Below, piece after piece: positions 53,485-64,000 of a DNA stretch of 64,000 nt. Below the pieces are notes generated by a model. That model searched no databases. It was not told the origin of the DNA and saw nothing but the letters and a program-made list of their open reading frames with translations. Source of the stretch: Nilaparvata lugens (lineage: Eukaryota; Arthropoda; Insecta; Hemiptera; Delphacidae); contig NC_052510.1 in assembly GCF_014356525.2 (NCBI RefSeq), positions 54,424,503 through 54,488,502 of the forward strand, read 5' to 3'. Both the position numbers and the translations under genes were made by a program. Each line of letters opens with the position of its first letter. The first letter of the stretch is position 1.

Positions 53485-55200
53485 TTTTCCAAGGACGTAT
53501 TTATCATTTTAATGTACTTCAGAGAGTTATCCCAGGGTTGAGACCTAGTGCAATCGAATTTTCATATCATAAACCTACTTTGTTTCAAATTTCGTGAGAA
53601 TCGATAGAGCCGTTTTCGAGATCCGGTCAAATACAGTTATATAAACATCTAAACATATAAACAGAAATTGCTCGTTTAAGTATAGGATTATCGCAAAAAC
53701 GAATTGTGTTTGATATAAAATAATAATGAGGGTATTATTTGTGATTCTCTATAATTTATACATTCAAGTAGTCATATCTAAATACTTGATTGAAAATTAT
53801 TCTAATATATATTTTCTTAATATCATTATAATTCTTATCTTATTTCTCAGATAATTTGATATATTGATAAATAAAATAGCATATTTTGAATATTTGAAAT
53901 ACGATCTAAAGTTTTCAACTCATAAATCTTAAAATTTCATTGGAATAATCTGAAACTGGAACTGCGTAGCCTACTGATAATCTGGTCATTATTAATTAAA
54001 GGGAGAGTTCTATCTCTGTTCTTAGTTTTGCAATTGTGTTTATATTATTGTTTTATCATCCATTATAAATAATGATGGAGAAATTCACTTGATAAAAAGC
54101 ATAAGGAGGCGAATCTATAGTCTTACGACCTCACAATAGTCGGATCGATAGTTCAAGTTTCCAAAACAAATTATTCCCACTCAAAAAATTATAATCAGTC
54201 ATTAGTATATACTCTCATTTTCTCCGGTCTCTTTATTTATAAACAAACAAAAGCAGGAATTTCTTATGCAGTTTTGCATAATAATGAGGCAGTCACTACC
54301 GGTTGATGGAGAAATTAGTTCAGCTCGTCAACAGTGCCGCCTTTTTTATAAACACGATGCGTTTCTCCGGTGCCAGCAAGCGAACAAATAACGAGCACCA
54401 GAAAAAATCCGTTCAGTTTTTTGTCTCTCTGAAAATCTGAATTCATTAATTATAAATAGCCATCAAATGCCGAGACTGACATCGTGAAAGTGACGTGATG
54501 TCGACTGGAACAGTTATGTCGATTTAGCAAACATATATAACTGCTTTGAATTAATTTATCAACATAATTTCACTTTCGATTAGAGAGGGACACTTGTTGA
54601 TTGAAAAACCGGAGGATTCGCTGTGGTTATGACATATCCACGCCCGACGAATCATTTGAACCGAATTCAGCTCAGCGTTCTTCCTACGATGAGATCGAGA
54701 TAACATGAAAAGAATATTTTGCAACCAAATGTACCGTACGTTACAAAAATCTATTCCGAATAGGCCTAAAAGTAGGTTCCATTTTAAAGTTACAAATCGC
54801 TCTTTGAGATAATATTGAGTAGATGCAATAGGTACTCATTTCCTAAAATTCAATTCAAATTTGTAAATCTTTTTAGTGCTACAAAAGCATTTAACATCTT
54901 TTCCCGATATCTACTTGTTCCAATCAAGTGCATATCCTATTTTATTAAGCGAGCAATTTCTGTATATCTGTTTATATTTTTTTACATCTGGTTATTTTTA
55001 TATCTGGTTATTTTTATTTCAGTCTGGTTATTTTTATATATGGTTATTTATGTTCAACGGATCTCGAAAACGGCTCTAACGATTTTCTCGAAATTTGGAA
55101 CATTGTAGGTTTATGATATGAAAATTCGATTGCACTAGGTCCCATCCCTGGGAAAACTCGCTGAAGGACATGAAAAGGATAATTCATCCTTGGAAAAACA
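53485..55200. repeat. Pair of inverted retroelement-like copies
   Basis: 53485-53690 and 54955-55200 (inverted) share CCTAGTGCAATCGAATTTTC, GAGCCGTTTTCGAGATCCG and AACAGAAATTGCTCG-type tails. The outer boundaries carry ACCGAGCTTCGCTC (52894) and its inverse GAGCGAAGCTCGGT (55650), consistent with two full copies head to head. The right copy has an amplified TGGTTATTTTTATATC repeat. Confidence 0.7.
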
Positions 55201-55670
55201 GATGATAATTTCGTCGTCTGACGATAACAGAAGATGCGTATGCCTGTGTGAGAGATTAGCTGTGTAATCAATTAGCTTACCGTATCTCGCGAGAAATCTA
55301 GAAATTTTGCTTGACTCGATCAAAATAACCTGATTTGTTGACATGAGATGGTATATCATAATATTCAAAGTTAATCATTATTTCACAATAATTCTAAGTG
55401 ATTAGTGAGTGTTATTCAATTTTGTTTGTAAATAATCTAAATCAGAACTTTTTGTTTTTAAATGTTTGGACTGAAAATTTAACCTGAATTCAAGTGTATG
55501 GAACACAACCTAGGCTATTTTCTGGACTATTATAGTGTATAAATCAAAATTCGGGGAAGAAACAGTTTTGGGCTTTGCCTGATAGTCCTTCCCCAATCAT
55601 TCTAAAGAATTGTGTACTCTTTATCAATAGTTTATAAATAAATAACGAGCGAAGCTCGGTGCCCCGATAT

Positions 55671-56787
55671 TGTTTAATGAAACCCCCAACATCTTAGTAG
55701 CCCAAATAGCTTATGCATAACAGCATTCAACAGAAATGGACAATAAAATCATTTGAGCAAATAATATATAGGCATATTAAGAACTACAATTGAAGTGAAG
55801 AGCTACAAGACAACCTATTTCGGACTATGTGTAACCCTATCTAAATTTGTGAGGGAAATAGCACAAGGTTATCTTATTTTTTCTCTCCCTATCATTTTGA
55901 TAATGTACTTATTGTATTAATGAATAGATAAAGAATATTGAACTACCGGTATGGTTATAAATTTAAATCATTCCAATTATGACGATTGGAGAGGTTCTAG
56001 AATATCATTATATTATAATTTGTTCTGTAAGAAAAAGGAGACCTAGTGGTAGCATCGATTTAGGATCCCTAATTCTAGGGATCAAATTGGAAAAAGAGGT
56101 GGTATTTTGCCATCAAGTCCAAGGTTTCTACCTGCGAGTTGATTAGCAAACAACAGTCGTTCGTTTTGACAGGTTCACACGATTCTGTCACTGGATGAAA
56201 ACCATTCATAGATTCAAAGTTCTGAGAGCTGATTAGATGAACAATCTATTTTTATAAAATACATTTTCAGAAGGCTTCTCTTCTAATATTTAACTTTACA
56301 ATCTATTTACAGTATATTGAATAAAATATTTATATATGGGTGAATATGCCTGCACCTGAATTGCTAATTCTATGTTATCAACGCCTTTGTGTTGAACAAT
56401 GTCCAACCACCTGTTGGAGACACCTGATTCTACCTGCGAAGAGCCATCCTCTCTTATATCGAAACCATTTAGTCCCAAAAAGTATTAGTCCCAAAGTTCC
56501 TAGCACCTTTGGAACAGATCTCTGCTCTTCAGCCCCTACACGACTTTAGTTTCTGATATTCGGATGGATACATTCAAACCAGTACCGTACAGTAGAACCT
56601 TAATAAAGTTGTTAAATCTCAAGAGACCGCTCAAAAATTTATTATTACGATGTCTGTACTAGTAAATCGGGGTATACTATATCAATGTTGAAAACTACAT
56701 CGACGTTTCAAGGGACTGTAGAAAAAAGTACTAATAATAGGGAATGTACAATATCAAGGCTCCTCTGAAATCGGTGAGTATAAATAC
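55671..56787. other. Intron or intergenic, non-coding
   Basis: AT-rich. Probably the intron between the 56.8-kb and 52.8-kb exons, with the repeat pair inside it. Nothing else recognised. Confidence 0.4.
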
Positions 56788-56983
56788 CTGAATCTAGACA
56801 TCCTCTTGATGTAGTTAGTATTAGGGCCGGGGGCGGGGGTGGGCCGCCTGGCTGGTTTCTGTGTCTGGTAGACGTAGAGCAGTTGCTGAGAGCCCTTGCC
56901 ACTGCGCTTCACCGACGGGCACCAGTAGATGTCGTCGCTCGCTCGAAAGTCAACTGAGCCCGGACTATAGATGTCTTCGGTAA
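56788..56983 (-). CDS. GC-rich internal exon of an unrecognised host gene
   Basis: 196 bp between the acceptor TTGTTTTTGTCCAG and the donor TTCAG/GTATTT. It encodes EDIYSPGSVDFRASDDIYWC, then QQLLYVYQTQKPARRP and a Pro-rich stretch ending NTNYIKRMSRF. Only this frame is open and it joins the 52.8-kb exon in phase. The sequence looks like a cytoplasmic or linker segment. Codon third positions are GC-rich, unlike the flanking DNA. I do not recognise the gene. Confidence 0.7.
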
Positions 56984-57093
56984 CTGGACAAAAACAAATT
57001 AAACACTGATTGCTGTATTTATCGACTATTTTCTTTTACAAGACTTGAAAAATGTACAAATTAAAAGTACCCTTTTTCAACTTTATTTTACGT

Positions 57094-57862
57094 ACTAGCC
57101 GTCAGGCTCGCTTCGCTCGCCATATCCGTCTATCGAGGGGGCTCCGCCCCCTGGACCCCCGACTGGATCGTCCAAGAATGAATCAGACTAAACGCCCCCG
57201 GCGAAATGGCACTCACTCACTCGCAGAACTAAAAATCTACCGGACCAAAAACGTTCAAATTTGGTAGGTAAGTTCAGTTGGCCCTTTAGAGGCGCACTAA
57301 GAAATCTTTTGGCAATATTTTAACTTTAAGGGTGGTTTTTAAGGGTTTAAAGTTCGTCTTTTAGCATGTATATTCTTCTTATTCCAATCTCTTAGTTATT
57401 ATAATTGAAATGTCCATACCATATGTTAATATAGAACTATAGTCTAGCGAGAGTACAGTACCTCTTCGAAACAGTTGTTTACTGGTAACTAAATTAATAA
57501 TTTTAAGGGTTGGCATTAAGTTGAGTTGACTTTGTTAGGTTGGCACCAAGTTGAAGATTGAAAATAATGCATTTATCGCGGAAAAATTGATTGGGCACTG
57601 CTACTTCAATCAGAGCTATTCCTGGGAATAATATATTACTAGCCGTCAGGCTCGCTTCGCTCGCCATATCCGTTTAGCCAGACGTTTAGTCTGGATCCCC
57701 GACTGGATCATCCTCACATATGATAAAAATGCCCAAATGATAAATGCAGGCGAGCGAAGCGAGCCTGCTGATCTCATTCTTGGACGATCTAGTCGGGGGT
57801 CCAGAGGGCGGAGCCCCCTGGCTAGACGGATATGGCGAGCGAAGCGAGCCTGACGGCTAGTG
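57094..57862. repeat. Three copies of a GC-rich dispersed repeat
   Basis: ACTAGCCGTCAGGCTCGCTT starts copies at 57094 and 57640 (+) and, inverted, ends one at 57862. Copies contain GGGGGCTCCGCCCCCTGGAC and GACTGGATCGTCCAAGAATG-like blocks. The second and third face each other. Confidence 0.8.
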
Positions 57863-58736
57863 CTTCTATAACTGCAAGTGAGGCTGCTGGTCCTATAATA
57901 ATATTTAGGATAAGATTCAAATCATCAATGTTGGTACTGATCTACTAAAGACACTGTAACAAATAAAAGAATAAAGAGAAATGACCAGTCTAACGAAAAG
58001 ATTATAAGTGTTTTGTTATGTGTTATTTCATCATCTATTTATGTTCTTCACATTAATGTGATTTATTCAAATAATCAATTCGTTAGTAGGCCTACTGATC
58101 GATTGTTTTCTTCTTAGTGGTTAGTGCCTCTACTCGATGTTTGGTAAAGCACACTACCAAAAATTATAGGATCTTTAAATTTGTGGATAATTGAATAAAT
58201 TAATCCCCAGATTCCTCCAAATCGTATGGGTTTCGATCAATTCATTCAATTACCTCACAGGAACAGGAACGCCTCCACCAGTGTCTTTTTTTATATATAT
58301 ATAAAAAAAAAACACAAAAACTTGGAAATTTTGATAACAAAAATTTTGACTCACACAAGGTGTTTGAATTTTTGAAATAGGATGAAAATAGAAGAAGTAA
58401 GAATTGGAAAAGTAATTTAGTTTTTATTGACACAAAGTTCTTATCAATTTTGAACAATATTTAAAAAGATACAAAAGGTTGAAAATCGGTAATACGGATG
58501 ATTAAACAAAACAAATCTTATTTTAAACAATTACGCCCTTTCTTATGAAACCGTTGGCTTATATTTAATTATCTAAAATGAAATTGATTTTATTTAAGAA
58601 TTTAAATTTATTAAAAAAAATATGTTGAGGAAAACGTTCTATTATTGTTGTTATTATTATTATTATTATTTGAGATATTACTGTTTAAAAGGAGGAGAAT
58701 GAATTTTGAAAGAAAATTAAAGAAAAAGAAACTTAC

Positions 58737-58848
58737 AGAAAATATGGAACTGACTCTCCTGGGTAAACCTGGACTCGTGGTCGATACCGCAGTTGAACGA
58801 GAAGCGAGTGGTCTTTTTTTAGGAATGAAAATTTCGTCAGCGCAACTG
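58737..58848 (-). CDS. Weak candidate exon upstream of the unrecognised host gene
   Basis: Between the acceptor ACAAACTCAG and a consensus donor TCT/GTAAGT, one frame encodes CADEIFIPKKRPLASRSTAV-type sequence. Its phase does not fit the 56.8-kb exon; an alternative shorter frame (FNCGIDHESRFTQESQFHIF) does, but it needs a poor acceptor. Confidence 0.25.
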
Positions 58849-59459
58849 CTGAGTTTGTATTAAGTTCTTAGCCAATGGCGTGGAAGCTTTGCTAAGACAT
58901 TTTTATTGAATAGAACGATTTCCTCTCTTGCTCTGCAGTTTAAGATGAAAATGAATTTGTTTAAATTATACTATATTTTATAATATTTAAAATAATTGAA
59001 AGTACTGTATTTTATTAAAAAAAATTATAATTAAATTATTTTTGAGACACGGTTCTGTCACTATCGTGACAACACAGATGATAAATCGAAGAAAGCTTTT
59101 GGAATGTAATTGTAGAGTTTGAATAGGCTACAATTTTAGTTAGTTGCCAGTCATATGGAAGGATGAAGATTTTTTTTTAAAATCTTATCGAATGGTGTGA
59201 CAAAGTGAGGCTGCTCAGCATCCTATAGCCTAGTTTCTAGGATAAGATTCAATTCATCATTATATCATTGACCTACTGAAGACACTGATTATAAGACACA
59301 GAACGCTTTGTTAAGTTAAAATAGCATACAATTATTGTAAGGTCAGTGGTAAAATGTTAATTTATTTATTTACATTGAAAGTAATTATTACTTTAATAAA
59401 GTAATTGTTACAAATCATAATATAGCCTAAATGATTGGGAAAAGGCCAACAGTCTACAT
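58849..59459. other. Non-coding stretch
   Basis: AT-rich; nothing recognised. Confidence 0.4.
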
Positions 59460-60113
59460 TAGTTTTCCAGTTTTATTTATTTTATTTATTTTATTTATTT
59501 TATTATTTTATTTATTTATTTATTTTATTTATTTTATTTATTTTATTTATTTTATTTATTTTATTTATTTTATTATTTTATTTATTTTATTTATTTTATT
59601 TATTTATTTATTTTATTTATTATTTATTTTATTTATTTATTTATTTTATTTATTTTATTTATTTTATTTATTTTATTTATTTTATTTATTTTATTATTTT
59701 ATTTATTTTATTTATTTTATTATTTTATTTATTTTATTTATTTTATTTATTTTATTTATTTTATTTATTTTATTTATTTTATTTATTTATTTTATTATTA
59801 TTTATTTTATTTATTTTATATTTTATTTATTTATTTATTTTATTTATTATTTATTTTATTTATTTTATTATTTTATTTATTTTATTTATTTTTATTTATT
59901 TTATTTATTTTATTTATTTATTTATTTATTTATTTTATTATTTTATTTATTTTATTTATTTTATTTATTTTATTTATTTATTTATTTATTTATTTTATTT
60001 ATTTTATTTATTTTATTTATTTTATATTTTATTTATTTTATTTATTTTATTTATTTATTTTTATTTATTTTATTATTTTATTTATTTTATTTATTTTATT
60101 TATTTTATTTATT
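59460..60113. repeat. Long TTTTATTTA-type microsatellite/minisatellite
   Basis: About 650 bp of TTTAT/TTTA units in irregular 9-13 bp periods. The two plus-strand frames of more than 230 codons rich in Phe/Ile/Leu/Tyr are consequences of the repeat. Confidence 0.95.
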
Positions 60114-61121
60114 GTTTTACAAAGGCGACTTTCTAGAAGTATTTTAAGCCTAGGTGATGATGATGGGATGAATGATAATACATTCTATGTTACAAACCAA
60201 ATACATTTAAAAAAAAACATTTTTTCCATGCATGGGCAAGATGCCTGTGTGCAGGAAAGAGTAGCAATCTGAATAGTTCATAAGTTAACTTAATGACAAA
60301 CATGACAATATATGTGAAATCAAATATTGAATTATGGAAAAGATTAAAATGAGAGATGGAAAAATGAAGTATGATGTGAAGAAGAAAAAGTCGAAGAGAC
60401 GTTTCAAGAAGATTTTAATCTTGTTACTCTTACCAAAGAGAATACAAGTGTAAGATTATTCAGATTACATTTTTCTATGCCCTATTATAATACATACATA
60501 CAGAGATCAAGATAACATTATATTAGATTACATTCTGATTATAATGTCCTTATATAATTTATCAAGAGAGCAGATCAGATAACATTTAAGGTCTGCTTTT
60601 GCTACCTATCTGGATTTGATAAGATTGATTACTGTTGATAACAAATTTGTACAATAATGATGAATTAATGGACTCATTAAAGGAGATTTAAGAATGTCCT
60701 TCCTTGAGGAGCTAGGATGCGCTATTAACACTTGACCATGAAACAAAAGGATTTAAAGACTTGGAAGAAGTCCAGCTCAAGTTAAGTTTGTGAGAAGGTT
60801 TCTTCTTTTGTAGCAATCTTCAAGAAATAATGCATTTCTAATTATTTTTTATTTAGATTTTCATAATCTTTTAGTTCTTTTTCAGATTCTTGGGAATTGA
60901 ATGTTCCAAGACGAGCTTAAATAAGTCTATAGTGGAGTAAGGAGAAATTTCAACCGAATTTGAAGGCTTTCTTGACTTTTGGAATTTGAAAATACAGTAT
61001 TATCTGTATGAAGAGTAACATGTGATGCATCTTAACTAAATGTGGGTGAATTCATGCCTGTGGGTACACTACCAGAAGTTTTGTTAAGCGTTAGGCTCTT
61101 AAGGCAGAGCAAAGGCTAGAA
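60114..61121. other. Non-coding stretch
   Basis: AT-rich, with no gene or repeat boundary recognised. Confidence 0.4.
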
Positions 61122-61138
61122 ATGAACTATTTAGTCAT

Positions 61139-61680
61139 GATAGTTTTCAAAGATTTTCGATTTGTATATCATCAAGCTATCAAAATGAAAAAGTTTCTCA
61201 GGGAAACATTTTTATCTGATCATTACTTTTTGAGATATGAGCGCCTAAAGTTTGAATTTTTGGGACAGAACATTTCAAATTTGGTAAGAGATAAATCCAT
61301 GAGATTCAGAGGATAGATTCTTCATGGTATTGTTGATCTAGTAAAACAAAAAAATTCTGAAAATATCGATTTTTAAGATAGTTATTCAATTTACTAAAAA
61401 TAACTTTTAGTTGAGTTATTTTTGGTAAATTGGATAACTTTTTCAAAAATTGATATTTTCAGAAAATTTTTATTTTACTAGTTCAACAATACCATGAAGA
61501 ATCCATCCTCTAAAACTCATGGATTTATATCTTACCGAATTTGAAATGTTCTGTCCCAAAAATTCAAACTTCAGGCGCTCATATCTCAAAAAGTAATAAT
61601 CGGAAAAAAATGTTTTCCCGAGAAAACTTTTTCATTTCGATAGCTTTATGATATACAAATCGAAAAACTTGGAAAAATAT
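61139..61680. mobile_element. Foldback element with about 260-bp arms
   Basis: The left arm (GATTTTCGATTTGTATATCA, then TTTTGAGATATGAGCGCCTA and GGGACAGAACATTTCAAATT) is repeated inverted at 61420-61680 with modest divergence. The loop is about 20 bp. A 64-codon frame in the left arm is not supported. Confidence 0.88.
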
Positions 61681-61760
61681 CACCAGTAGAAAGTTTATTT
61701 TTAGCCTTTGCACAGCCTTAAACCTTTTATTTCGCATGTAAAACTGTTTTTAAAACAACA

Positions 61761-61822
61761 ATTGACGCGAGGTTCCCTAGTAATTGACGCGGGGTTCCCT
61801 AGTAATTGACGCGGGGTCTTTT
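61761..61822. repeat. Three-copy 21-bp tandem repeat
   Basis: The unit is AATTGACGCGGGGTTCCCTAGT with one variant; the last copy is truncated. Confidence 0.85.
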
Positions 61823-62503
61823 CCTAGTTCAAATGCTAGTTACGATACTCAAACCAAGTTCTATCTTTTCCCTCTCGAAACCGTGGGTTATCGAAAAAAT
61901 AGTTACCTAGCTAACTTATTTATTTTCACTGTTTAGAAGAAATCCTTGTGTTCTTTCAAATCTGTCTGTAGGTATTTCCTAGACCCTTGCTAGCTTCTTG
62001 ATCAAAATTGCTCCTTGTTTGACACTCCCATTGAGCATTAGATATCTTTTTTCAAAGTTATCGACGATCAACAAAATAAGCCATCTCATAATTTCCAGTG
62101 TTGGGTCACAACTAGAGTGGGTACGGTATACTACTTGTTCACGCATGATTTATTTAGGATCGATCGCCAAAACATTGACATAACCTGAATATTATAGCAC
62201 TCAACCGAGACAGAGCGTGCCAGAGAATAAAACAGGGAAACAAAGAGGAGAAGAGTGAGAGAAAATAAATAAAAGAGAGACAGTGAGGGAGAGGCAACAC
62301 AATTCGTTCAAGCGGAAAGATTCTATTTTTTTATTCCGTTTTTGTAAAACGTGATCGTTGAGTATGCCGCATGCATTCACATTTTACTTTACATAGGACA
62401 AGCAAAACTAGTGGGAATTAGGGTATTATTAACAGGCTTGAATTAAGTTTTTACATAGTTTCAGTTCAGGACTTACTATAGATTTGTGATTTCAACCCAT
62501 TAA

Positions 62504-62820
62504 AGCTGCGTTTACACCAAAGTTATTAACAAAATGTTTATTTTCCGTCCTTATAGACTCTATTAAATTGAAGATAACTTAGTATATATGTGCATATGTG
62601 TTTGTCAAGTTTTGTTACCGTAATTTGGAAATTATTAACAAAGCTACCTTAGCTTCCACTTGTGTTTCCTTGTTTAATAACAGGTACGGTACCTATCTAT
62701 TATAGACATAATTACAATTTCCAAGTTATGCAATAATGCAAATACTTGATAGTATTCATCTAGAAAAAGACAAATGAAATAATATAATTAATGATAGATT
62801 TGTGATTTAACGCAGCTTAG
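62504..62820. mobile_element. MITE-like element related to 2634
   Basis: Left end AGCTGCGTTTACACCAAAGT; right end near 62812 reads AACGCAGCTTA, an inverted match of the first 10 bases. No coding content. Confidence 0.5.
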
Positions 62821-63575
62821 CTTTATCAATCAAAGTTGATTACGGTAATAATAATAATAATATCGAGTGACCTGGCTGGCTCAGGTCTGGTGTCAGAGTT
62901 TTCAGGTCGCAACTGATCAATTTCAGGGCCTCTGACATGACCTAACGACTGCGAGTTGATTACGGTAATACACAAAGATGCACGTTTAAAAATAAAAAAT
63001 ATGTACCTAGAATCAGTCTTCAAAGGTTCTAGGATTCTAGTATTCCGAAGTTTGGGACACTTTTTAGTATTCAATTATTTGAGAAAAAATTACAATTAAA
63101 TGAGTATTGTATTTTAATTAGTATAATTATATTCAATTATTGTAGATTTATCATGATAATTGACTGTAATATCAAATTAAATAGGTACAGTCTTAAAATA
63201 TTCATGGACCAGTAAATTTTATGTCTTGTGTTTCCTTGTTTAATAACAGGTACTTATTTGACATAATTATTACAATTTCTAAGTTATGCAATAATGCAAA
63301 TACTTAATATTATTCATCTAGGAAAAACAAATTAAATATAATTAATGATCGATTTGTGAAAAATTAGAATGTTACGCGCCAGTAGACTAATATCATGCGA
63401 TTAATTTATTAATATTGTCTTACAACAAATAACTGAACTGTTCTTTGTAGGCCTATTTTTGATGAATTATCGTAAGCTACTTACGATAATAATGTATTAT
63501 TAATACTATTTTAATTTCTATCAATGAAGTGAAAATACAGATGACAAGAGTTGAAGATATGTTTTCACAACTTTA

Positions 63576-63957
63576 TTGTTTTTTCCAACTTATCACAACG
63601 AATTTGAGCAAAACAAGCTCAGGTGGGTAGCTGAAAATCCCACGGTTCTTATCAAGGCCATAAGCCAAAACACAGCAATAAACTACACAGTAGACAGTAC
63701 TGTATATTATTTGAGACTTTCAATTCGTTCCAAACCAACTCGAAAGAATCCGGTCCACTCCTGATTACATGAGCTCTGACAATAGTAATGATAGCAGTAG
63801 AATTATCCTCAAAATTGAACAACTACTCTCCTTATGCAACACTCTTTTTGATGTTTTGCCAACAACGTGGGATTTGTTTCATTCGATTTTGACAGAAGTC
63901 GCTCAGTGCGGTTTTGGTACCTGTATTAGATCTAAAATGAATGTGGACATTTTTTGA
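63576..63957 (+). CDS. Two adjacent small open frames, unconfirmed
   Basis: 63576-63764 and 63769-63957 each give 62 codons with natural composition; the second starts MSSDNSNDSSRIILKIEQLL and ends FGTCIRSKMNVDIF. They are in different frames, have no recognised domain and no obvious splice sites. Possibly part of a host exon running toward the window edge. Confidence 0.2.
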
Positions 63958-64000
63958 TAACTGCCGCTAAGAGGAGATATTCTAAAAGTTGAAAGAGCCT

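Noticed and set aside
58242..58280. Exon-like GACACTGGTGGAGGCGTTCC before GTAATT
   Set aside because: Acceptor lacks a pyrimidine tract adjacent to AG and no phase joins it to the neighbouring candidate exons without a stop.
59431..60147. Two membrane-protein-like frames of more than 230 codons
   Set aside because: Entirely TTTTATTTA repeat; hydrophobicity is a by-product of T-rich codons.
1..64000. tRNA, rRNA or bacterial/symbiont genes
   Set aside because: No cloverleaf with A/B boxes or rRNA segments were recognised by eye, and nothing suggests bacterial operons; a tRNAscan/Infernal run would be decisive.

Overview
This window looks like nuclear DNA of an insect, most probably a hemipteran. 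It is AT-rich and mostly non-coding. Host genes are split into short exons with consensus GT/AG borders, two encoded proteins are recognisable as animal mitochondrial enzymes (trimethyllysine dioxygenase and NUDT9-type ADP-ribose pyrophosphatase), and the sequence is crowded with DNA transposons, MITEs, foldback elements and virus-like self-synthesising elements. The species assignment is inference only.

Layout. 1-5030: non-coding DNA with MITEs and short tandem duplications. 5031-13141: a shrunken Polinton/Maverick-type (adintovirus-like) element with CT-rich terminal inverted repeats. It keeps a coiled-coil protein, an acidic conserved protein, a packaging-type ATPase, an integrase with one stop codon, and only the C-terminal third of a protein-primed DNA polymerase B. 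No capsid or protease gene is visible. Opposite these lie three small genes, one of them BIR-like. 13142-14867: a frameshifted, transposase-like gene whose 3' end is cut by the Polinton. 15077-17110: a tandem array of an 806-bp unit built from MITE sequence.

17129-40778 (minus strand): a trimethyllysine dioxygenase (TMLHE-like) gene of at least six exons whose splice phases agree throughout. Its last intron (about 13.9 kb) holds the most striking object in the window, a 12-kb near-palindromic element at 18121-30089. This element has hairpin-forming tips, arrays of a 30-bp repeat, and a Polinton-type DNA polymerase B gene in both arms (one nearly full length, one internally deleted). Other introns contain a non-LTR retrotransposon, a retroelement tail, and a foldback element carrying a copied piece of a TMLHE exon.

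40837-45480: tandemly duplicated 1614-bp foldback units and two more inverted-repeat elements. 45658-46566 (plus strand): NUDT9-like gene, divergent from TMLHE. 46567-52400: mostly non-coding, with candidate minus-strand exons of unrecognised genes, three hairpin elements and an intact-ended hAT element with 8-bp target duplication. 52464-58848: GC-rich minus-strand exons of an unrecognised host gene among repeat copies. 59460-60113: long TTTTATTTA-type microsatellite. 60114-64000: non-coding DNA with a large foldback element.

Functionally, the two recognisable host genes are mitochondrial metabolic enzymes (carnitine synthesis and ADP-ribose hydrolysis). Most of the other coding capacity belongs to two decayed, protein-primed, virus-like replicons and a few standard transposons.
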